Positions 9,932-18,355 of a stretch of 64,000 nucleotides of DNA are shown in pieces. Position numbers and translations under genes: made by a program. Source of the DNA: G963677325 sp963677325 (GTDB taxonomy: Bacteria > Bacteroidota > Bacteroidia > Bacteroidales > Prolixibacteraceae); NCBI GenBank assembly GCA_963677325.2, contig CAXXGM010000014.1, positions 1 through 64,000 on the forward strand, written 5' to 3'. Within the stretch, counting starts at the first letter, position 1. Every line of letters begins with the position of its first letter. The notes beneath the pieces are model-generated. The model was given only the letters and a program-made list of their open reading frames with translations. It did not search any database and had not been told where the DNA came from.

Positions 9932-10581
9932 AATGATTTTGATATGATAAATTAAATTCAGCCGATCAAGGTATCAATTGTCAAACATAAATAAAAAATA
10001 TATTCATTCTATTAATTCGGTAATATATTTTTAATTCTCATTTTACAGCATATAAAAAGAAATTCTTTTCTTTTGAAATTTTACGCAATCAAATTAATCA
10101 AAAAATACAGATAAATCAACTTCTTCCTTTTAATTTCATCTCCAGAATTTCGACACACAAGTGTTGATCATTTTTTTGATGTTTGATGTGGAAATTTATC
10201 AGCCTCTGACCTCTTACACAACAGTGATAGCTTCCACAAATCTGTTGCTGGCCGGATCATTCTCAATTACGTTGATGAAGGACAGGTAGCACTGGCAAAG
10301 ATCACCTAAGAATGAATCAGTTCCATTAAATGACTGGATTCTCGCCATATGATATAAAAGGATCTCTCCAAAAACAAACAAATTGCAACTACGTAAAAGC
10401 TATGAGAAAATATGATGTGAAAATTATGATTTTCATGTCCCCTTTATGACTTTTGCTCTTAATGTTTGTGCACAGATTAACATTTCAGGGATGATTGTGA
10501 CCAATCCATATCTCATATAAGTGGTTGAATTGTTAAAATATTTTTATAAATTTATCCCCCAAACCTTAACTATATTTTATT
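9932..10581. other. Spacer with possible gene remnants
   Basis: About 650 bases without a confident gene. A short plus-strand frame at 10446-10520 reads M-T-F-A-L-N-V-C-A-Q-I-N-I-S-G-M-I-V then stops. This resembles the signal-peptide end and first strand of a SusC/carboxypeptidase-regulatory-like protein, so it may be a relic. A minus-strand frame of 44 codons (10214-10348) has clean codons but no recognisable family. The rest is AT-rich. Confidence 0.3.
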
Positions 10582-11286
10582 ATGAAAATTTACAATCTAT
10601 TGCTTATCTTGGTAATATTAGTCGGATTGATTGCCTGTCAAAAAGATGACGATTCGAAAGATTTATCTGCAAATATAGAAAAATCGCCATCGGCACTTGC
10701 CGTAAACAACAGCAGCAGTGCAGGAGTTTATAAGGGGATATTGGTCGGATCTTCGGGTTATTTCAAAATTTCTGTAAAAAACGGATCTGAAAACATCTCC
10801 TGCAATTTCGTTTTCGATGGAAAATCAGCAATCTTAACCTCTAACTTTCTTCAGAATTGGAAACCTGGTGACCCGATAACGGAGGCGGTTTTCTCAGGTA
10901 CATGGGATGGGAAATCGGTTAGCCTAACGTTCAGCTGTGGAGCAAACGGCTCTAACCCGGCAATTTCAGTTAACATTCCAAATCATGTGGTTTATGCTTC
11001 CATCGTAAAAGAGTTATCTACGGTATTGGTTAAATGCTATGAAGGAACTTACACTGTTACCAACTCACAGGAAACCTATAACGGAGTATGGAATTTTGTT
11101 GTTGAAGGTAATAGTGTAGTGGGGTATCGGGCTGATAAAGAAGGTAATGAAAACTATACAGGTACTGTTTCAGGTACCACACTGACGGTTAATAACAAAG
11201 TATTTACAATAACAGACACACAAGTGACCGGATCATTCCAGGATAAAGACGACCTGTACACCGTAACCGGCAAGCGGTCAATGTAA
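10582..11286 (+). CDS. Hypothetical lipoprotein
   Basis: 234 residues. The N-terminus is a lipoprotein signal with lipobox L-I-A-C (Cys about 19), followed by an acidic linker (QKDDDSKD), so it should be anchored in an envelope membrane. The rest is rich in G, T, S and V with strand-like repeats such as Y-K-G-I-L-V-G-S-S-G and Y-T-G-T-V-S-G-T-T-L, suggesting an all-beta calycin or sandwich-like fold. I do not recognise the family. It is monocistronic and ends inside a 12-bp hairpin. Confidence 0.75.
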   Translation: MKIYNLLLILVILVGLIACQKDDDSKDLSANIEKSPSALAVNNSSSAGVYKGILVGSSGYFKISVKNGSENISCNFVFDGKSAILTSNFLQNWKPGDPITEAVFSGTWDGKSVSLTFSCGANGSNPAISVNIPNHVVYASIVKELSTVLVKCYEGTYTVTNSQETYNGVWNFVVEGNSVVGYRADKEGNENYTGTVSGTTLTVNNKVFTITDTQVTGSFQDKDDLYTVTGKRSM

Positions 11287-11441
11287 GCTGATGTTCATCA
11301 GCTTACACCATTTCTCGATGGGCTCGGCAACGGCGAAGGATTTCGCGATCCTATCCCCTAGTCTTGTCTCCTCCACGGTCACTCCCATCAGGATGTTATC
11401 TGTCCATTGAATCCAGCTGTTCAATCTTTCATGGATAATAG
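11278..11441 (-). pseudogene. Possible remnant of a coding gene (3' part)
   Basis: On the minus strand a clean frame of about 53 codons runs from just after a TAG to a TGA at 11278. It reads like real protein, including H-E-R-L-N-S-W-I-Q-W-T-D, then I-L-M-G-V-T-V-E-E-T-R, then A-E-P-I-E-K-W-C-K-L. It has no start codon of its own, and no matching frame is found upstream, so it would be a 3' fragment. The MGVTVEE...EP pattern loosely recalls DUF5131/phage Gp37-like radical-SAM relatives; that link is weak. Confidence 0.25.
11282..11307. terminator. Hairpin at the end of the lipoprotein gene
   Basis: TGTAAGCTGATG-TT-CATCAGCTTACA is a perfect 12-bp stem with a two-base loop that includes the lipoprotein stop codon. 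There is no T-run after it, so termination is plausible but not certain. Confidence 0.45.
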
Positions 11442-11651
11442 TACACTAGGTCAAAACAATAAAAAGATGCTGCAGCATGATGTTTATTTTTTCAAACGCC
11501 CTGATAATGAAATCCTATAGCACATATTTATGCATTAAATCGCCCATGCTGTTGACAAATATCCACAGAAGCTTTATCACTAATATTGGAAGATCAAGAA
11601 CAAAATTCTGAACTATTTGTAGGCCGCGGCATGCCGTCTCTGATCCTGAAA

Positions 11652-11687
11652 AAGAAAGAAGGGGAAAAACTCTCGTCTTTCCCCTTC
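11652..11687 (-). terminator. Terminator of tRNA-Phe
   Basis: Immediately after the tRNA 3' CCA on the minus strand, GAAGGGGAAA and TTTCCCCTTC (11678-11687 and 11658-11667 on the plus strand) form a 10-bp stem followed by TTTCTTTTT. Confidence 0.85.
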
Positions 11688-11763
<76 letters not shown>

Positions 11764-11779
11764 TTTTGGATTGCGGTTG

Positions 11780-11809
11780 CAAAAGTAACCAAAAATATTT
11801 TCCGAACAA
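11780..11809 (-). promoter_or_regulatory. Promoter of tRNA-Phe
   Basis: On the minus strand TTG (plus 11807-11809) is followed about 20 bases later by TACTTTTG (plus 11780-11787), a good match to the Bacteroidota -33/-7 pair. It lies 16 bases before the tRNA. Confidence 0.65.
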
Positions 11810-11891
11810 GTGAAGCCATAAAATTTTGTAAAAAAAACTAAAGATATTTCTTAGTGGCTTCACCACCGCTAAGGTTATCATTATTTTCCAT

Positions 11892-11899
11892 ATTTTTGC
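11892..11899 (+). promoter_or_regulatory. Putative -7 box for the M16 peptidase gene
   Basis: TATTTTTG at 11892-11899 fits TAnnTTTG and lies 21 bases before the ATG. No clear -33 element is seen. Confidence 0.4.
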
Positions 11900-11920
11900 A
11901 CTCCTGTGTAATACCAATTA

Positions 11921-13141
11921 ATGGAATATTTTTCGTCGGTTCTTCCCAACGGTATCAAGGTTGTACATCAGTATGTCGATTCGCCGGTGGCTCAATGCGG
12001 AATTATTATCAACTGTGGTTCCCGTGACGAGCAGCCACGTGAGCAAGGTATGGCCCATTTTATTGAACATACCATCTTCAAGGGTACCAAAAAGAGAAAG
12101 TCTTTTCACATACTCAGCCGCCTGGATGATGTCGGAGGTGAAATGAATGCCTACACAACAAAAGAAGAAACGGCCATCCATGCTGCTTTTCTCGATCAGT
12201 ATTATCCCCGGGCCGTTGAATTAATCAGCGATATCCTGCTGAACAGCACTTTTCCGGATAATGAATTGAAAAAAGAAAAGGAAGTCATTGTTGATGAGAT
12301 CAATTCCTATAACGATACTCCTTCTGAACTCATTTTTGATGATTTCGAGAACCTTCTCTTTGACGGACATCCCCTTGGAAGGAACATCCTGGGAAATCCT
12401 GAAGATATCAGGCAATTCGACCGAAATGATATTAAGAAATTCATTTCCAGGAATTACAACACCGATCAGATGGTTATTTGTTCGGTTGGTAAAATTTCAG
12501 GACAGAAGTTCTATCACCTTGCTGAACGTTATTTCGGTTCCCTTGCATCTAATCCGAGGAAACATATCCGGGAAAAATTTGCAGGTTATATCCCCCAGGT
12601 TAAAACCGTTGAGAAAACAACCTTCCAGGCGCATTGCATCATCGGGGGACTCGCTTATGATATTTATCATCCTTCACGGATTGGATTAATCCTTTTGAAC
12701 AGCATCCTGGGAGGGCAATCCAATAATTCACGTTTGAATTTAACGTTGCGCGAACGCAACGGGATCGCCTATAATCTTGAATCCTCATTTACAGCTTATT
12801 CCGATACGGGTACCATTACCATCTATTTCGGTACCGATAAAGAAAATCTCAACAGAGCTATTTCATTGATAAACAAGGAAATTAAAACCCTGCAAACAAA
12901 ATATCTTGGAAGTATCCAATTGAGTAAAGCGAAAAAACAGCTGATCGGACAATTAGCCATGTCGCAGGAGAATCATGAAGATCTCATGCTTACATTGGGT
13001 AAAAGCTTCCTCGTTTACAACAAGATGGAGGGATTGGATTCAATTTCAAAACAACTGAACGATATTACCCCTTCACAATTATTGGAAATAGCCAATGAAG
13101 TATTGGATCCTGATAAACTATCCATGCTCACTTTTATATAG
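11921..13141 (+). CDS. M16-family zinc peptidase (insulinase/processing-peptidase type)
   Basis: 406 residues, the length of a one-chain two-domain (pitrilysin half) M16B enzyme. It carries the inverted zinc motif H-F-I-E-H (His46, Glu49 as general base, His50), with a downstream acidic segment (E-K-E-V-I-V-D-E-I) that supplies the third ligand. The C-terminal M16 domain contains L-R-E-R-N-G-I-A-Y, the conserved R/Y region. No signal peptide, so probably cytoplasmic. The O-methyltransferase gene follows 54 bases downstream and may share the transcript. Confidence 0.93.
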   Translation: MEYFSSVLPNGIKVVHQYVDSPVAQCGIIINCGSRDEQPREQGMAHFIEHTIFKGTKKRKSFHILSRLDDVGGEMNAYTTKEETAIHAAFLDQYYPRAVELISDILLNSTFPDNELKKEKEVIVDEINSYNDTPSELIFDDFENLLFDGHPLGRNILGNPEDIRQFDRNDIKKFISRNYNTDQMVICSVGKISGQKFYHLAERYFGSLASNPRKHIREKFAGYIPQVKTVEKTTFQAHCIIGGLAYDIYHPSRIGLILLNSILGGQSNNSRLNLTLRERNGIAYNLESSFTAYSDTGTITIYFGTDKENLNRAISLINKEIKTLQTKYLGSIQLSKAKKQLIGQLAMSQENHEDLMLTLGKSFLVYNKMEGLDSISKQLNDITPSQLLEIANEVLDPDKLSMLTFI

Positions 13142-13195
13142 AACACCGGCAATTAATTCTCCCTCAAACTATTATAAATCTCATTGATTGTAATA

Positions 13196-13840
13196 ATGGA
13201 AATTGACGATTTACTTGAAAAATACATTTTAACACACATCGAAGAGGAGGACCCAATCCTCAACCGCATTTACAGGGAAACGCACCTGAAATTAGTCAAT
13301 GGGCGGATGTGCTCGGGGCCAGTTCAGGGATCAATATTGACTCTTTTGAGTAAACTCATTAAACCATTCAGAATACTGGAGATAGGCACTTATACGGGTT
13401 ATTCAGCTCTTTGCCTGGTAAAAGGACTTTCTGAAGGCGGCCTGCTTCACACGATAGAGATCAACGAAGAATATGAAAGTTTAGCTTCCCGCTATTTTGA
13501 CGAATCGGGAATGAATGATAAAATAATCCAGCACATTGGAGATGCTGAGGTGTTGGTTCCAACACTAAAAGACGAATTTGACCTTGTTTTTCTTGATGCA
13601 GATAAGCGTCACTATATTTCCAATTATAAAGTGCTATTCCCCAAAGTAAAGCTGGGGGGTATCATTATAGCCGATAATACCTTGTGGTCAGGAAAGGTCA
13701 TTGAAAAGACAAAGCGGCCTGATGAACAAACCAAAGGGATAATGCAGTTCAATGATTTTGTTAAAGAAGATCAGCGGGTGGAAACTTTTATGATACCGGT
13801 AAGAGATGGAATGACAATTCTGCGAAAGATTTCTGATTAA
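13196..13840 (+). CDS. Class I SAM-dependent O-methyltransferase
   Basis: About 214 residues. SAM-binding motif I is L-E-I-G-T-Y-T-G-Y-S. It also shows T-I-E-I-N (motif II), V-F-L-D-A-D-K-R-H-Y (metal/catalytic region) and I-I-A-D-N-T-L-W-S-G, the pattern of the COMT/CCoAOMT-like methyltransferase_3 family that includes bacterial tRNA-modifying TrmR. I use the ATG at 13196; an in-frame TTG at 13184 is less likely. Substrate (small catechol or tRNA) cannot be decided. Downstream is a hairpin. Confidence 0.88.
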   Translation: MEIDDLLEKYILTHIEEEDPILNRIYRETHLKLVNGRMCSGPVQGSILTLLSKLIKPFRILEIGTYTGYSALCLVKGLSEGGLLHTIEINEEYESLASRYFDESGMNDKIIQHIGDAEVLVPTLKDEFDLVFLDADKRHYISNYKVLFPKVKLGGIIIADNTLWSGKVIEKTKRPDEQTKGIMQFNDFVKEDQRVETFMIPVRDGMTILRKISD

Positions 13841-13843
13841 AAA

Positions 13844-13884
13844 ATTAAACCTGGATTCATTGAATAGATGATGCCAGGTTTAAT
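13844..13884. terminator. Hairpin between convergent genes
   Basis: ATTAAACCTGG (13844-13854) and CCAGGTTTAAT (13874-13884) form a perfect 11-bp stem. It lies between the methyltransferase stop and the stop of the convergent winged-helix gene. The T-run is weak on both sides. Confidence 0.6.
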
Positions 13885-13913
13885 CTGTAATCTTTTGCTG
13901 TTCAAATTAAAAT

Positions 13914-14093
13914 TCAATTTTTAATGCCATAAAAACATCTCTTAGGTGAATCAACCTTATTTTCTGTCATCAATTGTTTTATAGCTTTCTCAACGTCCTT
14001 TTTATCTAAACCCGATTTATCTGCAATTTCACCTGATTTCAATGGTGTACCGTTTAACTTCAATGTCTCGAATACCTTCTCTTTTATTTCCAT
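13914..14093 (-). CDS. Small winged-helix (HTH) protein
   Basis: A 59-residue gene. It begins M-E-I-K-E-K-V-F-E-T-L-K and continues with G-E-I-A-D-K-S-G-L-D-K-K-D-V and A-I-K-Q-L-M-T-E-N-K-V, ending S-P-K-R-C-F-Y-G-I-K-N. The order helix, helix-turn-helix, then a short wing (K-V-D-S-P-K-R-C-F-Y) is that of minimal winged-helix regulators common in anaerobes. Codon use is normal and the frame is clean from ATG to TGA. Its target is unknown; it is monocistronic and convergent with the methyltransferase. Confidence 0.75.
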   Translation of the reverse strand: MEIKEKVFETLKLNGTPLKSGEIADKSGLDKKDVEKAIKQLMTENKVDSPKRCFYGIKN

Positions 14094-14303
14094 ACTATCT
14101 AATGCTTAAATTTGTAATCATCAACCCAAATATATTTATAATTATTTAGATTTGCATTGAGTAGAATTGTCATTTTTTGCCATTTTTCTTAAGTATTTAA
14201 AGCATGAATTTAATCTTAAAATTTTCCCCTTAAGATTTTATTTTTAAGCTTTTTCCACTATTTTTGAGCTTGATATCAGAAAAGGGTAAACCATAACAAT
14301 CAA

Positions 14304-14783
14304 ATGCAAAGAATCGATTTATATAAGGAGTTTTTCACTCATGAAAAAGAATATTATGCTGAGAAACTCTCTGACTTCGAGCAGGGAAAGAAATATTCCT
14401 TTAATTTCTGGGCAGGATTTCTTGGCCTTACCTGGTTTTGCTACCGTAAAATGTATCTCCAGAGTGTCGTAATTTTTATTGCAACCGGTATTTTTGCTGT
14501 AATAACAGCAATTACGATTTCCATCATCAATCCATTCAATGTTGGGACTTATTTATACAGCCAGTTTGTTATATGGCCTTTATCTTTTGTTGTGCTCGGA
14601 TATCTTGGCAATTACCTGTACCTGAAGAAATCCGTGAAAATCGTTGACCAGTTCATTTCATCTCATAATCCGGAACAAACCGATATCATCAAAGCGGCTG
14701 AATTAAGAGAGAAAGGGGGAACTTCTATGACTTCTGCTCTGATCTGCGTGGGACTTTTAATTCTTTTACAGTTATTATCCTGA
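14304..14783 (+). CDS. DUF2628-like membrane protein
   Basis: 159 residues. The hydrophilic start (to about 30) leads into S-F-N-F-W-A-G-F-L-G-L-T-W-F-C-Y-R-K-M-Y, a characteristic DUF2628 signature. Helices follow at about 51-73 and 80-104, and a last one at 143-158. The function of this family is unknown. It stands alone, with no close same-strand neighbour. Confidence 0.75.
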   Translation: MQRIDLYKEFFTHEKEYYAEKLSDFEQGKKYSFNFWAGFLGLTWFCYRKMYLQSVVIFIATGIFAVITAITISIINPFNVGTYLYSQFVIWPLSFVVLGYLGNYLYLKKSVKIVDQFISSHNPEQTDIIKAAELREKGGTSMTSALICVGLLILLQLLS

Positions 14784-15009
14784 TAGTGGCTCCTGGTAAT
14801 TCCTTTCCTTTTAAATAATCTGTAATTATTTAAAGACTGCTGATTCTTCATAACATTCAACGTTATGAAGAAGGTTAAATGTCGTACTTCCGGAAGAAAT
14901 GGAGAATCCCGGATTTCATGGGATAGAATATTTAAATCGCCTTCATTCGCATCCTTTTAAATCATTTTAGTTTATCATTCAATGTCCAAGGCCATATCAC
15001 AGTATTATT

Positions 15010-15108
15010 TATTGTGCATTTACCGTGTACTTACTGTGCATTTACTGTGCATTAATAGTACAGTCACTGCACAGTAAATGCACAGCAAGTGCACAGCAAA
15101 CCCATCTT
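15010..15108. repeat. 11-base direct repeats followed by inverted copies
   Basis: Units close to TTTACTGTGCA occur four times (with variants TTTATTGTGCA and TTTACCGTGTAC), then after a short spacer three copies of TGCACAGTAAA or TGCACAGCAAG follow. The two halves can pair into one long hairpin or cruciform. Period about 10-11 bases. Confidence 0.75.
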
Positions 15109-15325
15109 TGGTATAAGGCAAATACACACCATTTTTAAATCAATTTATGATTACCCTCATCGAAAGAGGCAAGCCCTGGGAATCCTGTTGATGAGAGATT
15201 TGCCGGCATTTCTCATTTGCGGGAAATTATAATTGGAAATACGTCATTCATTTGTTTTCATTGCTTATAAGTTATGAGATTAATTAAATGTAGTATTTAC
15301 GTTTATAATGATCATCCTAAAATAA

Positions 15326-15418
15326 TGCCACCAAACCCCCAAATCACCAAAAACCACCAAAGATTAAATACCTGACTTATAATTTGGTGTGCTTTTGTGT
15401 TTTCGTGCTTTGGTGGCA
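15326..15418. repeat. CCACCAAA inverted array
   Basis: Several CACCAAA-like words on the left (starting TGCCACCAAA) and TTTGGTG/TTTGTG words on the right (ending TTTGGTGGCA) form an extended imperfect stem around an AT-rich centre. Confidence 0.6.
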
Positions 15419-15580
15419 GAAAATGATCCCTGAAATGCAAAAATTCTTTTATAAGAAGTACGACATTCTACGTTTTCTATTACTTATTTATCTAAATCCT
15501 TTTTAAAGCGGGAAAAAATCCTTAATTTCTCCTTCGGTATCAAAACATCATTCTTCCACATAAAGTGCAATAACTTATTT

Positions 15581-15603
15581 GGAGGTCACAAATTGTGACC
15601 TCC
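15581..15603. promoter_or_regulatory. Perfect 23-base palindrome
   Basis: GGAGGTCACAA-A-TTGTGACCTCC has perfect 11-bp arms around one base, 24 bases upstream of the DUF2851 start. It has the shape of a dimeric-regulator operator, though it could also be a dispersed palindromic repeat. No cognate regulator can be named. Confidence 0.5.
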
Positions 15604-15627
15604 ATGGACAAAGGAATCTTATAGCAT

Positions 15628-16893
15628 ATGAGAGAAGAATTTCTCCATTTCATCTGGAAATACAAGCTATACAATCAGAATTCACTTTTGACCACAGAAG
15701 GTGAAAAAGTTGAAATTATTAACCCCGGAATTTACAATACCAACGCAGGCCCGGATTTTTTTGATGCAAGGATAAGAATTGGCCATACTCTTTGGGCTGG
15801 GAATGTAGAAATTCATTTCCGTTCGTCAGACTGGAACAAACATGGCCACCAGAATGACAAATCATACCAGAATACGATTCTGCATGTTGTGGAAGATGAA
15901 GATACTTCAATCAACAATAACATACCCACATTACTGCTGAAATGGCCAAATTGGCTGGAATCAAATTATGAATCGCTGGTTAAAGACAATAACCGGGCCG
16001 GCTGTGCATCGCGGCTTTTCCAGATTGACCCGTTCAGGATTAAGTTCTTCCTCAACGGAATACTTATTGAACGATTGAAACAAAAGATTGAAACCATTGA
16101 AGAAATACTTTCAGAAACCAATCAGGATTGGAGTGAGACTTTTTACCGGATCCTTTCTCAGAACTTCGGATTAAAAGAAAATGAAGTCCCTTTTGGAATG
16201 CTCGCACGTTCTCTAACGCAAAACGTACTTGCAAAGCACCATGATTCATTGTTTCAGATCGAAGCGCTTCTGTTTGGTCAGGCGGGACTGCTGGGGGAGG
16301 AACTCTTTGCTGATGAGTATTATCTCCATCTCAGAAACGAATACCGATTTTTGGCCGATAAATATGGATTACATCCCATAGCGGGATACCTTTGGAAATT
16401 TATGCGCATGCACCCCGGAAATTTTCCTACGCTAAGGCTTGCCCAGATGGCTCAACTGATTTACAAATCACACAATCTTTTTTCAGCCGTAATCGAAACA
16501 AAGACACTGACCGGAATAAAAAAGCTTTTTGAGATTAATGCTTCCGAATACTGGGACACTCATTACAGTTTTAACAAATTATCCACTAAAAGACCGAAAT
16601 CGTTAGGAAAGGAGAAATTCAATCTACTGATGATCAACGTGATCGTTCCATTTTACTTTTTGTATGGAGAAAACAGGAACATAGCTTCTCTGAAAGACCG
16701 GGCTATTGAAATATTGGAACAACTGCCTCCGGAAAAGAATTCAATTATAAAACGATGGGCGGAAGTTGGGGTTACAGCTGAAAATGCACTTGAATCGCAG
16801 GCATTGCTCCAATTACAGAAAAAGTACTGCGAACCGCGCAAATGCCTGGATTGTACGATAGGCCATAAGATTATTTCACATGAACCTTTATGA
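15628..16893 (+). CDS. DUF2851 family protein
   Basis: 421 residues, the full length of this Bacteroidota-specific family. The N-terminal part has N-P-G-I-Y-N-T-N-A-G-P-D-F-F-D-A-R-I and G-N-V-E-I-H-F-R-S-S-D-W, the DUF2851 hallmark that resembles a nuclease-like acidic core. The C-terminus has a Cys cluster (C-E-P-R-K-C-L-D-C-T-I-G). No signal peptide. Function not established. A near-perfect palindrome sits just upstream. Confidence 0.85.
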   Translation: MREEFLHFIWKYKLYNQNSLLTTEGEKVEIINPGIYNTNAGPDFFDARIRIGHTLWAGNVEIHFRSSDWNKHGHQNDKSYQNTILHVVEDEDTSINNNIPTLLLKWPNWLESNYESLVKDNNRAGCASRLFQIDPFRIKFFLNGILIERLKQKIETIEEILSETNQDWSETFYRILSQNFGLKENEVPFGMLARSLTQNVLAKHHDSLFQIEALLFGQAGLLGEELFADEYYLHLRNEYRFLADKYGLHPIAGYLWKFMRMHPGNFPTLRLAQMAQLIYKSHNLFSAVIETKTLTGIKKLFEINASEYWDTHYSFNKLSTKRPKSLGKEKFNLLMINVIVPFYFLYGENRNIASLKDRAIEILEQLPPEKNSIIKRWAEVGVTAENALESQALLQLQKKYCEPRKCLDCTIGHKIISHEPL

Positions 16894-17070
16894 ATTTCAG
16901 ACGCAGGTTTCAAATAAAATGCTTAACCAAGCAGATTGCTTAAAGAATCAGCCTTTATTGAGGTGAGAAATAATGCTTAGACCAATGCTTAACCGGGACA
17001 ATTATTGCCAAGGGCCTCAATTTCCCTCTAAAGATTTTTAATTAAAATTTGTTTAATTTTGATTTGTACC

Positions 17071-17285
17071 GAGAGACTGTTTAAATTTTTTATACTCTCC
17101 GAGAGATTCCTCACTCCGTTCGGAATGACATTTCATCTTTAGGGAGCGAGGAGGATGGGGTGGCTTCGCCACCCCATCCTCCCAAAAAGACTCGTTCAAA
17201 TGTCATTCCGAATGAAGTGAAGCGTAATGAGGAATCTTACCATAATATTTATAGAATCAAAAATAAAAATTTAAACAGTTTCTTA
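17071..17285. mobile_element. MITE-like element A
   Basis: A 215-base unit. The left end is GAGAGACTGTTTAAATTT and the right end is the inverted AAATTTAAACAGTTTCTTA. Inside, the arms continue as imperfect inverted repeats (CGGAATGACATTT against AAATGTCATTCCG), and the centre is a near-perfect 15-bp hairpin GGAGGATGGGGTGGC / GCCACCCCATCCTCC. There is no coding capacity. The same ends occur on the element at 19253-19510 with unrelated interior sequence. The remaining spacer (16894-17070) shows nothing. Confidence 0.75.
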
Positions 17286-17319
17286 GAAGAAACAACCAAC
17301 ATTTAAACATCTAAATATC

Positions 17320-18246
17320 GTGAAATTGAAAAATCTATTTCTTGTCGTTGCATTAGTATTTATTTCTTCAATCTCCGGCATTTCACAGAACATTAAAAAA
17401 CAGGGATTTATCTATAAGTCCGTTAGAGGTCACGATATTAAGGCCAATATTTTTATTCCCTCTTCAAAGGGAAAGCATCCTGTTCTGGTATATTTTCACG
17501 GCGGAGGATTTATTTTCGGAAACCGGGACCAGGGATTGGATACAATACTTAAAGAAAAACTACTGGCCAACAATTATGCGGTTGTTTCGGCTGATTACAG
17601 GTTAGCGCCTGAAACAAAACTGGAGGAGATTATTAAAGATGTCAGTGATGTCATAAAATGGCTCCGATTAAACGGAGGGGAAAAATATAATATCGATACC
17701 AGCAAGATTGCCGCTGCGGGTGGTTCGGCAGGCGGATATTTAGCTCTTTCAACGGGATTTAATTCAAAAGAAGCACCCGATGTAATCGTTGCTATTTCAA
17801 CTCCGACAGGCTTTTCAACTTCAGGCATTCAAATGGGTGATTTGTCTGTATTAAAACAGCCCGGCCCATTTGATGTGGTGAAAGATTCGATTGTTTCGTA
17901 TGGAGATTATGATTCACGCATGACGTTGTGGAGATTTCTGGCTAAAAACCGGTTGGTTTTATATGAAATTTTCGGATTTGATCCGGCCAGTGACACCACG
18001 AGATTGGAGAAGTATAAGTTATCGGCCAATACAGGAACAAATTATCCGCCGACTTTACTGATGCACGCCAAAAATGATCATCTGGTTGATTTGGGACAGG
18101 TTGAGGAGTTCTACAGGTTTTTAAAAATGAAAAATATAATTTCAGAATTATATCTTGTTGAAAATGGGCATAGTTCAGAATTAATCAATCAATACCCTGA
18201 GGCAACAGATAAAATGATCGAATTTTTAAATGTGCACATGAAATAA
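17320..18246 (+). CDS. Exported alpha/beta hydrolase (HSL-type esterase)
   Basis: 308 residues. The only start that yields a proper signal peptide is GTG at 17320 (then K-L-K-N-L-F-L-V-V-A-L-V-F, cleaved after G-I-S-Q). The oxyanion-hole motif is H-G-G-G-F and the nucleophile elbow is G-G-S-A-G-G (Ser about 148). The likely Asp is in H-A-K-N-D-H-L-V-D and the His in E-N-G-H-S-S. This is the hormone-sensitive-lipase (hydrolase_3) branch, acting on short esters. It starts 35 bases after MITE-like element A, so its promoter may lie in or near that element. Confidence 0.88.
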   Translation: MKLKNLFLVVALVFISSISGISQNIKKQGFIYKSVRGHDIKANIFIPSSKGKHPVLVYFHGGGFIFGNRDQGLDTILKEKLLANNYAVVSADYRLAPETKLEEIIKDVSDVIKWLRLNGGEKYNIDTSKIAAAGGSAGGYLALSTGFNSKEAPDVIVAISTPTGFSTSGIQMGDLSVLKQPGPFDVVKDSIVSYGDYDSRMTLWRFLAKNRLVLYEIFGFDPASDTTRLEKYKLSANTGTNYPPTLLMHAKNDHLVDLGQVEEFYRFLKMKNIISELYLVENGHSSELINQYPEATDKMIEFLNVHMK

Positions 18247-18355
18247 ATTTTGGTGAATACCCTTTAGTCAATTAAATCAAGATAGCAAGACATTTTTATA
18301 ACTGAAATTCAGGTTAAATCGGAGATATTCGAACAGAAAAGAAGCATTATATAGC

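Larger units (their letters stand above)
14784..15627. repeat. Hairpin-rich 840-base spacer
   Basis: No gene seen. It contains, in order: an 11-bp inverted repeat around a 7-base loop (14844-14872, TTCTTCATAAC/GTTATGAAGAA); an 11-base repeat array with inverted copies (15010-15108); a CCACCAAA/TTTGGTGG inverted array (15326-15418); and a perfect 23-base palindrome (15581-15603). Listed separately where striking. Confidence 0.6.

Noticed and set aside
10214..10348. 44-codon minus-strand gene in the 10-kb spacer
   Set aside because: Clean frame with ATG, but no recognisable family, and the opposite strand is also open, so coding is not supported.
12288..12689. 133-codon plus-strand frame inside the M16 peptidase
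   Set aside because: Another frame of a confident gene; the composition is that of a frameshifted translation.
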